From: Singulisphaera sp. GP187
GTDB taxonomy: Bacteria > Planctomycetota > Phycisphaerae > Phycisphaerales > SM1A02
NCBI GenBank assembly: GCA_945868805.1
Contig: CAMBMO010000001.1
Location: 62,001 to 126,000 of the forward strand
Length of the DNA: 64,000 bases
Reading direction: 5' to 3'
Under the pieces are notes generated by a model, which was not told the DNA's origin, did no database searches, and was given only the letters and a program-made list of their open reading frames with translations. The position numbers and the translations under genes are program-made. Shown here one piece after another: positions 27,301 through 35,007 of the stretch; positions within the stretch are counted from its first letter, which is position 1, and every line of letters begins with the position of its first letter.

Positions 27301-27576
27301 GTCCGTCAGCGTCCTTCGACCGCCAAAGGGATCGTTTTCATCACAGTCGAGGACGAAACAGGTTCGGCCAATCTGATCGTTCGTCCGAAGGTGTGGGAAC
27401 GAGTTCGATCCGTTGGGCGGCATGCTTCGACGGTGATCGCATACGGAACAATTGAACGAAGGAACGAAAGCACGCACCTGATCATTTCGAATCTCGAAGC
27501 GTTTGGTGGACTCCGGAGCGGAAACTTTACGATCCGCCGCGCCCTCGACCTCGGCTCACCAGCATCGTCTGAATGA
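24376..27576 (+). CDS. dnaE2: DnaE2 (ImuC) error-prone DNA polymerase III alpha
   Basis: 1066 residues from TTG 24376, which has GGAG eight bases upstream; ATG 24334, inside imuB, is the alternative. The N-terminal PHP domain starts YAELDVASNFSFLEGASHPEEL, with its metal ligands degenerate as is usual in DnaE2. The polymerase aspartates are intact (PPDIDIDFEHERREEV and LKIDVLALGML). An OB-fold near the C-terminus (GIVFITVEDETG) is present. It performs translesion synthesis with ImuA and ImuB. The end overlaps the convergent transglutaminase-like gene by 50 bases. Confidence 0.93.
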   Translation: MRTLATYAELDVASNFSFLEGASHPEELVSCAAQLGLRAIGLADRGTMAGMVRAHVAAKEHGIDLCVGARLELDVSSFFEQDCHGDRDGQASERPPKRMEILAYATDQASYGQLCRAITMGRMRCEGEESLGRGQWSLTLHQFLDLSQGLEIIAQPPQGRALLSHRVVEVLRGLRHAVGKHLSLAVVRVGEPEESLRIRQIQFLADACSVPIVATNGVRFHVPARRQLHDVLTAIRNGTTVGASGFDVLPNAERHLQGAERMHARWRDFPAAIARGIDIAEHCRGFSLAQLRYTYPSEVIPAGETAMGHLRFLVEEGANERYPQGVPASVHKQLAHEFSLIDELKYANYFLTVHDIVRFARARGILCQGRGAAANSVVCFCLGVTAVDPERINVLFERFISRERNEPPDIDIDFEHERREEVMQYIYARYGRFRAALCAEVVCYRRRLAIRETAKALGFSLDAVDRLARGLSSTASIHEIRALGFDPTSFSIRALLRLAGELEGFPRHLSQHSGGFIITEGPLCELVPIREATMDGRTMIEWDKDDIDAMGMLKIDVLALGMLTCIRKALHSVQLALHTIPSEDAQTYAMMTQADTVGVFQIESRAQMSMLPRLRPACFYDLVIEVAIVRPGPIQGDMVHPYLRRRCGEEIATYPSEAVKTILARTLGVPLFQEQAMALSIVAAGFTPGEADQLRRAIASWKRSGNQIVQFQEKLESGMIARGYSMTFAKQVFIQIQGFSGYGFPESHAASFAHLVYASAWLKCHHPAAFTCALLNSQPMGFYAPAQLVMDAQRHGVAVLPIDVLHSDWDCTLEGEGSTPSLRLGLRMVRGLVDEEGRRIATTRFECKAYTSVEELWRASRVSLRTMRQLARADAFRSLGLDRQAALWQAQRLRDEDAPLFTHSSPPDRTNRLPPMSAIAHVAADYEHNGLSLKAHPMSFARAWLSKRGIATCEDLQSELAFPLGSRTAIAGLVLVRQRPSTAKGIVFITVEDETGSANLIVRPKVWERVRSVGRHASTVIAYGTIERRNESTHLIISNLEAFGGLRSGNFTIRRALDLGSPASSE

Positions 27577-28750
27577 GAATGTCGGTCGGCCCCTGCCCAG
27601 GTTGATCCAGCTTGGCTTTCAATCTGCAGAGGGTTGCAAATGACGCAGTCCTCCCCGCGTCAGAGCCACTGGGTGTGCGGATATCAAGCTCGTGCGAAAT
27701 TGGAACTCTCTCGTTCAAGTCACTATCACTACCGAAACCCTTCCACGGCTGGTTCAATTTGCTTCCAGCGGAGATCCCGCCACGAATTCGATCAGGATCG
27801 AAGGGGATCCAACCGCACTTTGGAAGATAAACCTCTCCCCACATACCAAGCTCTTTCGTCGACGAACCCGCCCCAGGGCGAGCCTTGCGATCCACGAGAC
27901 CGATGACCGGGCGCGCAGGAAATCCCATCGATCGAAGCAGTGCGACACAAATGCACGCAACATCCGCTTCGCTCCCGACTTCCCTCGAGAGTGCCTGAGA
28001 GACTCCCCAAAGTTCGATCCCTCGAGATCTCAGTCCAAATGGATTCCCTTCCTGGTGATTGCCACTGCGAAGGGACCGACTCGCAGTCCTGATGATCTCC
28101 TTCGCCACGTACAAAGGAGGTGTGTCATTTGAAATGACCGTCATGACTTGTCGCTTCAACGCTTGAATGTTTGGACCAGCTGGATCCAATCCAGGGCTTG
28201 CGTGTCGCCATCGCTCCACCTCATCGGGCCAACTCGTCGGCCACTTCAAAGCCGCTGCCACATCCTCATCGAGCTGACACGACCACGATTCGACAACCCA
28301 TGAAACTTCAGCTCGAAGTCGATCCTCAACAACAGGTGGAAGCGAGACTTCGGCGCGCGAATCGCCACGTCTGCCCTGCGAAACTGTCAGCGAAGTCAAC
28401 GCGTCCGGGACAGGAACCATGTCCGCCGAGACTCGTGCCCGGAAGGAACGCGGATCGACCTGCCACCATGTGTCGAGGATGCTCACCGGAACGATCAACG
28501 CCTCCGCGACATCATCGCCCTTGTGGAATGCAGGCAGATCGATCGCAAGCGTGATCTCCCACTTGCGAGAGTCCGTCCGACGGAGCGGTCCAGTCGGGGG
28601 CCGACCCTCTGGGGGGGGAGCGACTCCTGTCTCGACCGAAGACTGATCACTCGGCTGGGCGTTCGACAATTCAGCAAGAGTCAGCGCAAGAACTGGGATG
28701 AGCGAGACGAGCGCAATGCCCATCTTCGCAATCGCGCCCGACTTCTTCAT
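27527..28750 (-). CDS. Exported transglutaminase-fold protein lacking catalytic Cys and His
   Basis: 407 residues from ATG 28750, which overlaps the mlaE stop (ATGA); the frame is open further upstream to 28984. The N-terminus (MKKSGAIAK, then a hydrophobic run to SNAQ) is a signal peptide. Residues about 210-320 carry the transglutaminase-like core: VALLRSMGFPARPVIGL and MWGEVYLPKCGWIPFDPD. In aligned families the catalytic Cys precedes the LLR arginine by about 12 residues and His precedes the W of HxW; here those places are Glu261 and Gly302, while Asp318 remains. It may be a non-catalytic binding domain. Its link to the MlaE permease is by operon only. Confidence 0.75.
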   Translation of the reverse strand: MKKSGAIAKMGIALVSLIPVLALTLAELSNAQPSDQSSVETGVAPPPEGRPPTGPLRRTDSRKWEITLAIDLPAFHKGDDVAEALIVPVSILDTWWQVDPRSFRARVSADMVPVPDALTSLTVSQGRRGDSRAEVSLPPVVEDRLRAEVSWVVESWSCQLDEDVAAALKWPTSWPDEVERWRHASPGLDPAGPNIQALKRQVMTVISNDTPPLYVAKEIIRTASRSLRSGNHQEGNPFGLRSRGIELWGVSQALSREVGSEADVACICVALLRSMGFPARPVIGLVDRKARPGAGSSTKELGMWGEVYLPKCGWIPFDPDRIRGGISAGSKLNQPWKGFGSDSDLNERVPISHELDIRTPSGSDAGRTASFATLCRLKAKLDQPGQGPTDILIQTMLVSRGRGRGGS

Positions 28751-29580
28751 CGCAACAAACCAGCGCCTTTGCCGTTGACGAGTTCGTAGACCGTGCCGAA
28801 GAACTGAGCCATCACCAGATTCATCAAGATGATCGCCAAGAAACTCGCGACGAATGCACTTGTCGCCGCACGTCCGACTCCGCTTGCTCCCGCAGAGCAG
28901 GTAAACCCTTTGTAGCAAGAAATGAATCCAATCGCCGCGCCAAATGCGACAGACTTCACCAACCCTGAGACTGGATCTGTCCAATCGAGTGCCATCGCAG
29001 TGAAGTACCAGTAGTCAGCACTGCCGACACCGTAGATCTGAACGGTCACGAACCACGCGCCCCAAGCACCAAGAAGATCGGAGTAGATGGTCAGAAGTGG
29101 AGTCATCACGATGCATGCGATGACTCGAGGAGCTACAAGAATGCGCAGCGGATCTGCATCCATTGCACGCATTGCATCAAGCTGTTCGGTCACCGCCATC
29201 GTTCCCAACTCCGCCGCGAGTGCGCATCCGACGCGTCCAGCCACCATCACAGCAGCGAGCACTGGCCCAATCTGCTTCGTCACCGAGATATTGATCACGC
29301 TCCCGAGTCGCGATTCTTGCCCGAGCGCCGCAAACTGGTCGAATCCCTCGAGTGCGAGAATCATGCCAATAAAGGTTCCTGTGATCGCCACCACCGGAAT
29401 GCTTGCAACCCCCACCGCGTAGAACTGCGGTCCGAGCAATGTCCATTTGAGACAACGGAGCGGGTGGGTTGCAAGACGCGACAACACGTCTAAAACAAAC
29501 TTGGTGAATTTTCCAAACTCACAGATACGGTCGAAGACAAACCAACCGAAGCGAGAGATCTCTTGGACTGCTTGAGTCAC
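28747..29580 (-). CDS. mlaE: MlaE-type ABC transporter permease
   Basis: 277 residues, starting with GTG 29580. Typical MlaE/YrbE features: N-terminal amphipathic segment, GPQFYAVGVASIPVVAITGTF, the long conserved VMVAGRVGCALAAELGTM and EQLDAMRAMDADP, and five or six transmembrane helices. MlaE moves phospholipid between the inner and outer membranes with an ATPase (MlaF) and an MCE protein (MlaD), neither of which is in the window. TACTCT lies 7 bases before the GTG. It heads a two-gene unit with the transglutaminase-fold protein. Confidence 0.93.
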   Translation of the reverse strand: MTQAVQEISRFGWFVFDRICEFGKFTKFVLDVLSRLATHPLRCLKWTLLGPQFYAVGVASIPVVAITGTFIGMILALEGFDQFAALGQESRLGSVINISVTKQIGPVLAAVMVAGRVGCALAAELGTMAVTEQLDAMRAMDADPLRILVAPRVIACIVMTPLLTIYSDLLGAWGAWFVTVQIYGVGSADYWYFTAMALDWTDPVSGLVKSVAFGAAIGFISCYKGFTCSAGASGVGRAATSAFVASFLAIILMNLVMAQFFGTVYELVNGKGAGLLR

Positions 29581-29634
29581 ACTCGTCAGAGTATCAGGCG
29601 AAGAGTTCGACAGGACGATGCGAAGGATGCGCGA

Positions 29635-31887
29635 TCAGATGCACTGTCCCCAGTTCGCAAGGACTGCCGAAAGGTCCGCTCCGCCAACGGTGCCATCGCC
29701 GTTCACATCGCCAGAACCGGATCCATTCCAATTCGCAAGAACTGCGGAAAGATCCTGAGCATCGACGAAGCCGTCGAGATTGATGTCGCCGGCACAAGGG
29801 AATCCGCAATTGATATTGGCGACCCCTGGGGTGTCGTCGTGCGGAGCAACGGTGTCGAAGAGCCCGATGTTCCAGCAACCGGTGTCTTCGCATCGCCAGA
29901 TATGTCCGGGGACGAAGGCTCCATCCGGTCCAATCGTGTTTGGACCGTAATACCACTCCGTCCCCGTCGGAGGCAGGGTGGTCGTCTTGATCAATGCGAT
30001 TGAATCAAGGATCGATGTCCACGGCATCACATCAAGGACGCCATCGTTGTTGAGATCCAAATCCTGGGCGTCGGAGCCGACAAACCCGCTTACCAGCATA
30101 AATGTGACATTGTCGCTGTTTTCGAAATTGAGCGGGTTCGTTCCAGGCAGAACGAGATCGATGTTGGATGTTCCCCATGCAAATGTGGATTCGGCGACCG
30201 CGAAGTGCTCGTCAGATGGAATCGAATGACCAACGAGTCGCACAATCGCCTCAATCGGACCGCTTCCAAGCGCTGCGCTGCCATCACCAATGACGATGAT
30301 CGTCAGATCGTTGAGGCTCGTTCCAGCAGCTCCGACGAGTTCAACCCATTCGTTGAAGTCGGTTCCAGTCTCGTCAATGCGAATCTCGTTAAAGGCGACC
30401 AAGCCTTTGATGCAGGACGCGCTTGAACCTTGGTTGCACGATTCAGCCGCCGCAGCAACGCATGCAGAGTCCCATGTCACGGAGCAGCAAGTCGGCTGGG
30501 TCGAACAGATCAGCGTGCAGCAAATCGAATCAGAACAGTAGCCATTTGCATGTGCGACGGTGCACAATCCGGCGGTCACCTCGCCGCACTCAAGCACAGG
30601 CGGTAATCCGCATGCGCGGTTCTGGGCACCCGGGGTGTCGCCACCGGCAAGGTGATTGAACGCTCCGATGCTCCAAGTTCCATCAGAGAAGCAACGATAT
30701 GCATGCGCGGTGGTGTACGGGGAGTCGGGGCCGGCGATCGATGTCGAATAGATGCATGTCGTATCCAACCCAGTCAATGCGACCGAGTCGACGATCGCGC
30801 CCCAAGGCACAACGGCATCGAGCATGCAATTGTTGTCGGCATCGACATCGTCATTGAGGAGTCCGGTGAAACCTGTGACGAGAAAATGAGTCACATTGTC
30901 GCTGTTCTCGAAGTTCATACTTGCAGTACCCACAATGAAGTCGGGCACAGCAATCAGCATCGTCGCCTTTGCGATCAACAGGTATCCCGACGATGGGATG
31001 ATTGCGCCATCGAGTGGCGTGATGCTCTCAATTGACCCAGCGAGGTCGACCGCGCCTGTCGTGTTGTTGTCGCCAATCACAACATACGCATACCCATTCA
31101 TATTGAATCCCGGTGGTCCTTGGATTTCGATGTATTCGTCGTCGTCGTTTCCAGGTTGATCGATTCTCACTTCCGATATGCGAATCGCCACAGTGCCACC
31201 ACAAACTGGATTTGGCGCACCTGGGGTGTCGCTTCCCGCTGTTGTGTCCGACGATCCGACGCGCCATGCACCCGAATCCTCGCAGCGCCAAACTTGCGAC
31301 GGCGATGTTGCGCCGTCGGGACCAACTCGGTTCATCGAGTAGACAAAATCTGATGTCACTCCATCGGGTGTCGCGGTTGAGACGATGGCGACCGAACTCT
31401 TAATGGCAGTCCACAGAACAATGTCTATAACACCGTCGTCGTTCGGATCCACATCGTCTCCGACCGCACCAACAAAATTGCTCACCAGCAGAAACGTGAG
31501 ATTGTCTGGATTTTCAAAGTTCAGAATCGCGACTTGGTTTGGGATTCCGAATTGAAATGACGATTCGGCAACGACGAATCGGCCGTTTGAAGAGACGATG
31601 CCCGTCAGTGCGACCACTGCCTCGATCGTTCCGTTCTGCGCCGGTGGTGAAGCCGCGTCGTTGTCTCCGATGACGAGCAGAGTGAGCCCATCGATGGAAG
31701 CTCCTGGGACGCCGCGTATCTCGATGTACTCGCTGAGATCGATGCCTGGTTGGTCTACGCGCAACTCGCTAATCATCCACGACGCTGGATCAGCCCATTC
31801 ATTACCCGCGAGGGCGATCGAACCCAGAGCGATCGACGACGTGATGGCAGACAAGTTCGCAAACAGCCGAATCGTTCGGATCGTCAT
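29635..31887 (-). CDS. Large secreted lamin-tail-like repeat protein with dockerin end
   Basis: 750 residues. A signal peptide (to about residue 28, IALAGN) is followed by three repeats of about 190 residues with the pattern SELRVDQPGxDxxEYIEI / LTLLVIGDND / NFENxDNxTFLLV and a WRCEDSG-x-W end; the first part of each resembles lamin-tail (LTD) domains. One copy of the Cys module (CC-x2-IC-x3-P-x-CC-x3-WDSAC) sits between repeats two and three. The last 50 residues are paired dockerin-like calcium loops (DINLDGFVDAQDLS; DVNGDGTVGGADLS) each followed by AVLANW. GGAGAAAG precedes the start. Function unknown; cell-surface or exported. Confidence 0.85.
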   Translation of the reverse strand: MTIRTIRLFANLSAITSSIALGSIALAGNEWADPASWMISELRVDQPGIDLSEYIEIRGVPGASIDGLTLLVIGDNDAASPPAQNGTIEAVVALTGIVSSNGRFVVAESSFQFGIPNQVAILNFENPDNLTFLLVSNFVGAVGDDVDPNDDGVIDIVLWTAIKSSVAIVSTATPDGVTSDFVYSMNRVGPDGATSPSQVWRCEDSGAWRVGSSDTTAGSDTPGAPNPVCGGTVAIRISEVRIDQPGNDDDEYIEIQGPPGFNMNGYAYVVIGDNNTTGAVDLAGSIESITPLDGAIIPSSGYLLIAKATMLIAVPDFIVGTASMNFENSDNVTHFLVTGFTGLLNDDVDADNNCMLDAVVPWGAIVDSVALTGLDTTCIYSTSIAGPDSPYTTAHAYRCFSDGTWSIGAFNHLAGGDTPGAQNRACGLPPVLECGEVTAGLCTVAHANGYCSDSICCTLICSTQPTCCSVTWDSACVAAAAESCNQGSSASCIKGLVAFNEIRIDETGTDFNEWVELVGAAGTSLNDLTIIVIGDGSAALGSGPIEAIVRLVGHSIPSDEHFAVAESTFAWGTSNIDLVLPGTNPLNFENSDNVTFMLVSGFVGSDAQDLDLNNDGVLDVMPWTSILDSIALIKTTTLPPTGTEWYYGPNTIGPDGAFVPGHIWRCEDTGCWNIGLFDTVAPHDDTPGVANINCGFPCAGDINLDGFVDAQDLSAVLANWNGSGSGDVNGDGTVGGADLSAVLANWGQCI

Positions 31888-32094
31888 TTTCTTTCTCCAA
31901 GTTCAAACAGGCGGGGACGAAACATCTCAGTAGGCGCCATGAGTCTAATCCAACTGAAGGACAAATCCAATATTATTTGCCAGAAAACGGGGGTTTGCGC
32001 GAATTGACCGATCCTGAATGTGGAATCCGATCGATTTCACGATACGGCTTGAAACTGGGGCCCCTGTCATTGGATCCTGATGCAGAAAAAGAAA

Positions 32095-32123
32095 GATGCC
32101 GCACGAGCTTCTCGTACGGCATC
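32095..32123 (-). terminator. Rho-independent terminator of the OmpA-like gene
   Basis: GATGCCGCACGAG pairs with CTCGTACGGCATC (13 bp with one mismatch, 3-base loop). Read on the minus strand it is followed by TTTCTTTTTC. It lies 26 bases after the stop at 32150. Confidence 0.85.
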
Positions 32124-32149
32124 GGGTTTCGAAGAGTGTTGTCGCCTGG

Positions 32150-33022
32150 CTACTTCGTCGGTTCGTTGTCGGCCGGCGCGGTATTCGTAGCGGGGATGAT
32201 CGGAGTCGAGTACTCGATCGATCCTTCGGGAACCGCAATCCCCACCGCCATCGAAACGAAGTAGGGCATCAGATAGAGATCGACTCGACGGTTTTGAGCC
32301 GCACCATTTGGTCCATTTGCAACCATCGGTCTGAACTCGCCGTAGCCTGCAACAAGAAAGCGAGTCGCCTGAACTCCATCCGCATTCAATGCATCGCGAA
32401 CCGCAATAGCTCGATGGGCTGAGAGATGCATATTGGTTGGATGCAACGCAGCGGACTTGCGGATGGGAACATTATCCGTGTGCCCGACAACAACAACTTC
32501 AAACGACTGCGCCGCACTCGAATTCAGAATCGTTGCGAGCTGATCGAGCACCGAGAGCGCGCTGGCTTTCAGACCAACTGAACCCGGATCGAATGTGAAA
32601 TCGGCGGCGAATCGAATCATGCCACGTCGCTCGTCGAATTGCAAGACATCTGGATATTGCATCGCGAGCTCGGCAAGCGCAAGATTGACTTCGGCAGGAA
32701 GTGGGCCGCCATTCATGTTGCCAACCTTTTGCAGGAGGGCCTCATAGTCAGCGAGGAGTTTGTCGACATCGACATTCTGTCCCATTCGCAAAGCTTCAAG
32801 ACTTGAGAGATCGCCCGCGGCTTGCGCCAATTGCGATCTCAGTCTCGATTCATTCGCTCGTGTTGTTTCGAGATCTCCTTGCGTTCGAAGCAGTTGTTGC
32901 TGCTGAGAACGAAAGGCCAGCTCGAGGTCGTTGTATTTTTCCTGGGGGACGCAAGCAACACTAGTGACAGTGAGAAGTCCGAGAAGTGTTGTGCGACGAA
33001 AAGACGCTTCCAATGCGTTCAT
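32150..33022 (-). CDS. OmpA-family (Pal/MotB-like) lipoprotein
   Basis: 290 residues. The N-terminus ends TSVAC, a lipobox, so the protein is probably an outer or inner membrane lipoprotein. A coiled-coil stretch (about 30-100; LRSQLAQAAGDLSSLEAL) precedes an OmpA-type peptidoglycan-binding domain with the signature VVVGHTDNVPI, HLSAHRAIAVRDAL and NRRVDLYL. It should tether the envelope to the cell wall. GGAGGT lies upstream of ATG 33022. It diverges from the Minf_1886-type gene across 146 bp. Confidence 0.88.
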   Translation of the reverse strand: MNALEASFRRTTLLGLLTVTSVACVPQEKYNDLELAFRSQQQQLLRTQGDLETTRANESRLRSQLAQAAGDLSSLEALRMGQNVDVDKLLADYEALLQKVGNMNGGPLPAEVNLALAELAMQYPDVLQFDERRGMIRFAADFTFDPGSVGLKASALSVLDQLATILNSSAAQSFEVVVVGHTDNVPIRKSAALHPTNMHLSAHRAIAVRDALNADGVQATRFLVAGYGEFRPMVANGPNGAAQNRRVDLYLMPYFVSMAVGIAVPEGSIEYSTPIIPATNTAPADNEPTK

Positions 33023-33156
33023 AGTTAGTACCTCCGTGTACGCATCTAATGTACCGATTCTCCAGTCCGTGGGAAGGGGGTTGCCAATAAAATCTCGAAA
33101 AAAATCACGCCAGCTCAGTTGCTAGACTTTTTTCGATGATCGGGGTCGATTGCCGA

Positions 33157-33162
33157 TAAACT
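33157..33162 (+). promoter_or_regulatory. -10-like TAAACT six bases before a start codon
   Basis: TAAACT (33157-33162), then GCGTAG, then ATG 33169. There is no Shine-Dalgarno sequence and no strong -35 element, but the placement predicts a leaderless mRNA, as for guaB. Confidence 0.35.
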
Positions 33163-33168
33163 GCGTAG

Positions 33169-33636
33169 ATGCCCTCCAAGGAAAAACGAGACCAGTTGCT
33201 CGCTCACCACAAGTTGGCGAAAGGACCTTACCCATACGAGGCCCTGACCTTTGTCCACGCTGGATTTGGCCATGCCTCGAAGTCGGCGCTCTCGGCCGGG
33301 GGGCAGTTGGCGACCGATGACCGCCACCTCAGCGGACAGCAACTTTGTCTTGGTTTGATGGAATTTGCCATCGATCAGTATGGAATGATGGCACCTGTAG
33401 TGCTCAAACGCTGGAATGTTCAGCGAACCGATGATTTTGGGCAGATCGTGTTCGCATTGATCGAACTCGGTGCACTGAGCAAGTCTCCAAATGACTCGAT
33501 CGAGGATTTTAGATCAGTCTTCGACTTCGCGGAGGTGTTTTCGCAAGATCGGCTCCGCAAGCACATTCTTGGATCTCGGAATTCGACTGGTGGGTCCGAA
33601 TCCAGGACTGGTCACCAGATGGGTTCGAATGGGTAG
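33169..33636 (+). CDS. Minf_1886-family protein of unknown function
   Basis: 155 residues. The pattern YPYEALTFVHAGF, DDRHLSGQQLCLGLMEFA, and TDDFGQIVFALIELGALSKSPND-x-IEDF is that of the Minf_1886 family (TIGR04138), a small protein found mainly in Planctomycetes and Verrucomicrobia. Molecular role unknown. It lies 3 bases before an AI-2E family transporter gene and probably shares its transcript. The C-terminal 25 residues are low-complexity and not conserved. Confidence 0.85.
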   Translation: MPSKEKRDQLLAHHKLAKGPYPYEALTFVHAGFGHASKSALSAGGQLATDDRHLSGQQLCLGLMEFAIDQYGMMAPVVLKRWNVQRTDDFGQIVFALIELGALSKSPNDSIEDFRSVFDFAEVFSQDRLRKHILGSRNSTGGSESRTGHQMGSNG

Positions 33637-33639
33637 TCG

Positions 33640-34956
33640 ATGACTTTGGGGAGCAAAGACCCCGCAGATACCGACTCGACGCCCTCCCAGCAGCCATCTG
33701 GAGGTGCGGCCTTCGCCCGCCTCCACATCTGGCAAGTTCAAGCATTTCGTGATCTGTTGATCGTCGCCGTAGTCATCGGCGCGATTTGGGCTGGGTATGC
33801 GCTGCGCTTCGTCACTGTACCGCTCCTGCTCGCCTTCGCGCTTGCGTACCTCGTTGAACCGCTCGTCGGGTGGCTCTGCCGAATTCTCCGGCTTTCGCGG
33901 CAAGTCGCGGTCAGCGCGATTCTCGGGACGTTTGGGTTGGCGATCGTCATCGCAGGGTTGATATTCGTTCCGACGATCGTCCGGCAGACGTCCGACTTCG
34001 TCGCAAATGCGAGAGCAGGGCATTTCGATCGATGGATCAATCGCTTCGACGATGTGCTTCCACCTGAGTACCGCCAAGAGGTAAATCGAGTGCGCGATTT
34101 GCTTGGCATCCGTTCGGAAACAAACAATCCAGCTTTGGATTTATCGAAACCGACCGCTGAAGTTCCAATCGTCCACGCGACAGAGCCGAGTGCGGTCCAA
34201 GCGGAGCGCTCGAGCGAAGTGGCATCGAAGGGATCGGATTCCATTACGAAGACACTGATGAGCCCAACGACACAATCGGCGCTCTGGAAGTTGCTCGACT
34301 TTTCGAGCCTGCTTTTTGCGGCAGTTCTGATCCCGTTTTACTTCTGGTTTTTCAGCGTGGGATTCCCGTCGGCGATCAAATTTCTTGGAGACCTTGTTCC
34401 GACATCGCGCAAGCCGAAGGTCTTTCAACTCGCGCAGGAGATGGACCGGGCAGTCGCAGGATTCGTACGCGGTCGCATTGTCATTGCCGCAGCCATGGGC
34501 GTCATGTTCGCCGGCGGATGGTGGATCAACGGAGTGCCGTACGCGCTGACATTGGGATTGCTCGCGGGAACGCTCTCGATCGTGCCCTATCTTGGGTTGG
34601 TCGTCCTGGTCCCGGCAATTGCATTGCTCGCGGCGAGCCAGCTGGCTCTTCCGGAAGTCGATCGCCTTGCGTGGTACTGGATCATCGGAGGACCTCCACT
34701 CGTGTTTGTGATCGTCCAGTCGATCGAGGGGTACATGTTGACTCCCATATTCGCTGGTCGAGCGACGAATCTTGGTCCAGTCTCGATCTTCGTGGCGGTG
34801 CTTGCGGGGGCAAGCGTCGCTGGACTTTACGGCATGCTGTTGGCGATTCCGGTTGCCGCGTGCGCGAAGATCTTGATCCGCGAAACAGTCATGCCATCCG
34901 TGCGCAACTGGGCTTCGGGAAAGTCAGTTGATCCGCTCCCTCTTGATCGTGGCTAG
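33640..34956 (+). CDS. AI-2E family (PerM) permease
   Basis: 438 residues with about eight transmembrane helices in the typical arrangement: two at the N-terminus (LLIVAVVIGAIWAGYALRF, FALAYLVEPLVGWLC), an extramembrane insert to about residue 205, then a run of helices. GVPYALTLGLLAGTLSIVPYLG and the final GLYGMLLAIPVAACAKIL are family hallmarks. Members are polytopic exporters or channels of varied substrate; the substrate cannot be told. A poly-Pro/Ser leader of about 25 residues precedes the first helix. Confidence 0.88.
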   Translation: MTLGSKDPADTDSTPSQQPSGGAAFARLHIWQVQAFRDLLIVAVVIGAIWAGYALRFVTVPLLLAFALAYLVEPLVGWLCRILRLSRQVAVSAILGTFGLAIVIAGLIFVPTIVRQTSDFVANARAGHFDRWINRFDDVLPPEYRQEVNRVRDLLGIRSETNNPALDLSKPTAEVPIVHATEPSAVQAERSSEVASKGSDSITKTLMSPTTQSALWKLLDFSSLLFAAVLIPFYFWFFSVGFPSAIKFLGDLVPTSRKPKVFQLAQEMDRAVAGFVRGRIVIAAAMGVMFAGGWWINGVPYALTLGLLAGTLSIVPYLGLVVLVPAIALLAASQLALPEVDRLAWYWIIGGPPLVFVIVQSIEGYMLTPIFAGRATNLGPVSIFVAVLAGASVAGLYGMLLAIPVAACAKILIRETVMPSVRNWASGKSVDPLPLDRG

Positions 34957-35007
34957 GACCCACCGCACCCCCAACACCCGCAAATCGAATCGACCGATCA
35001 AAAGCGA

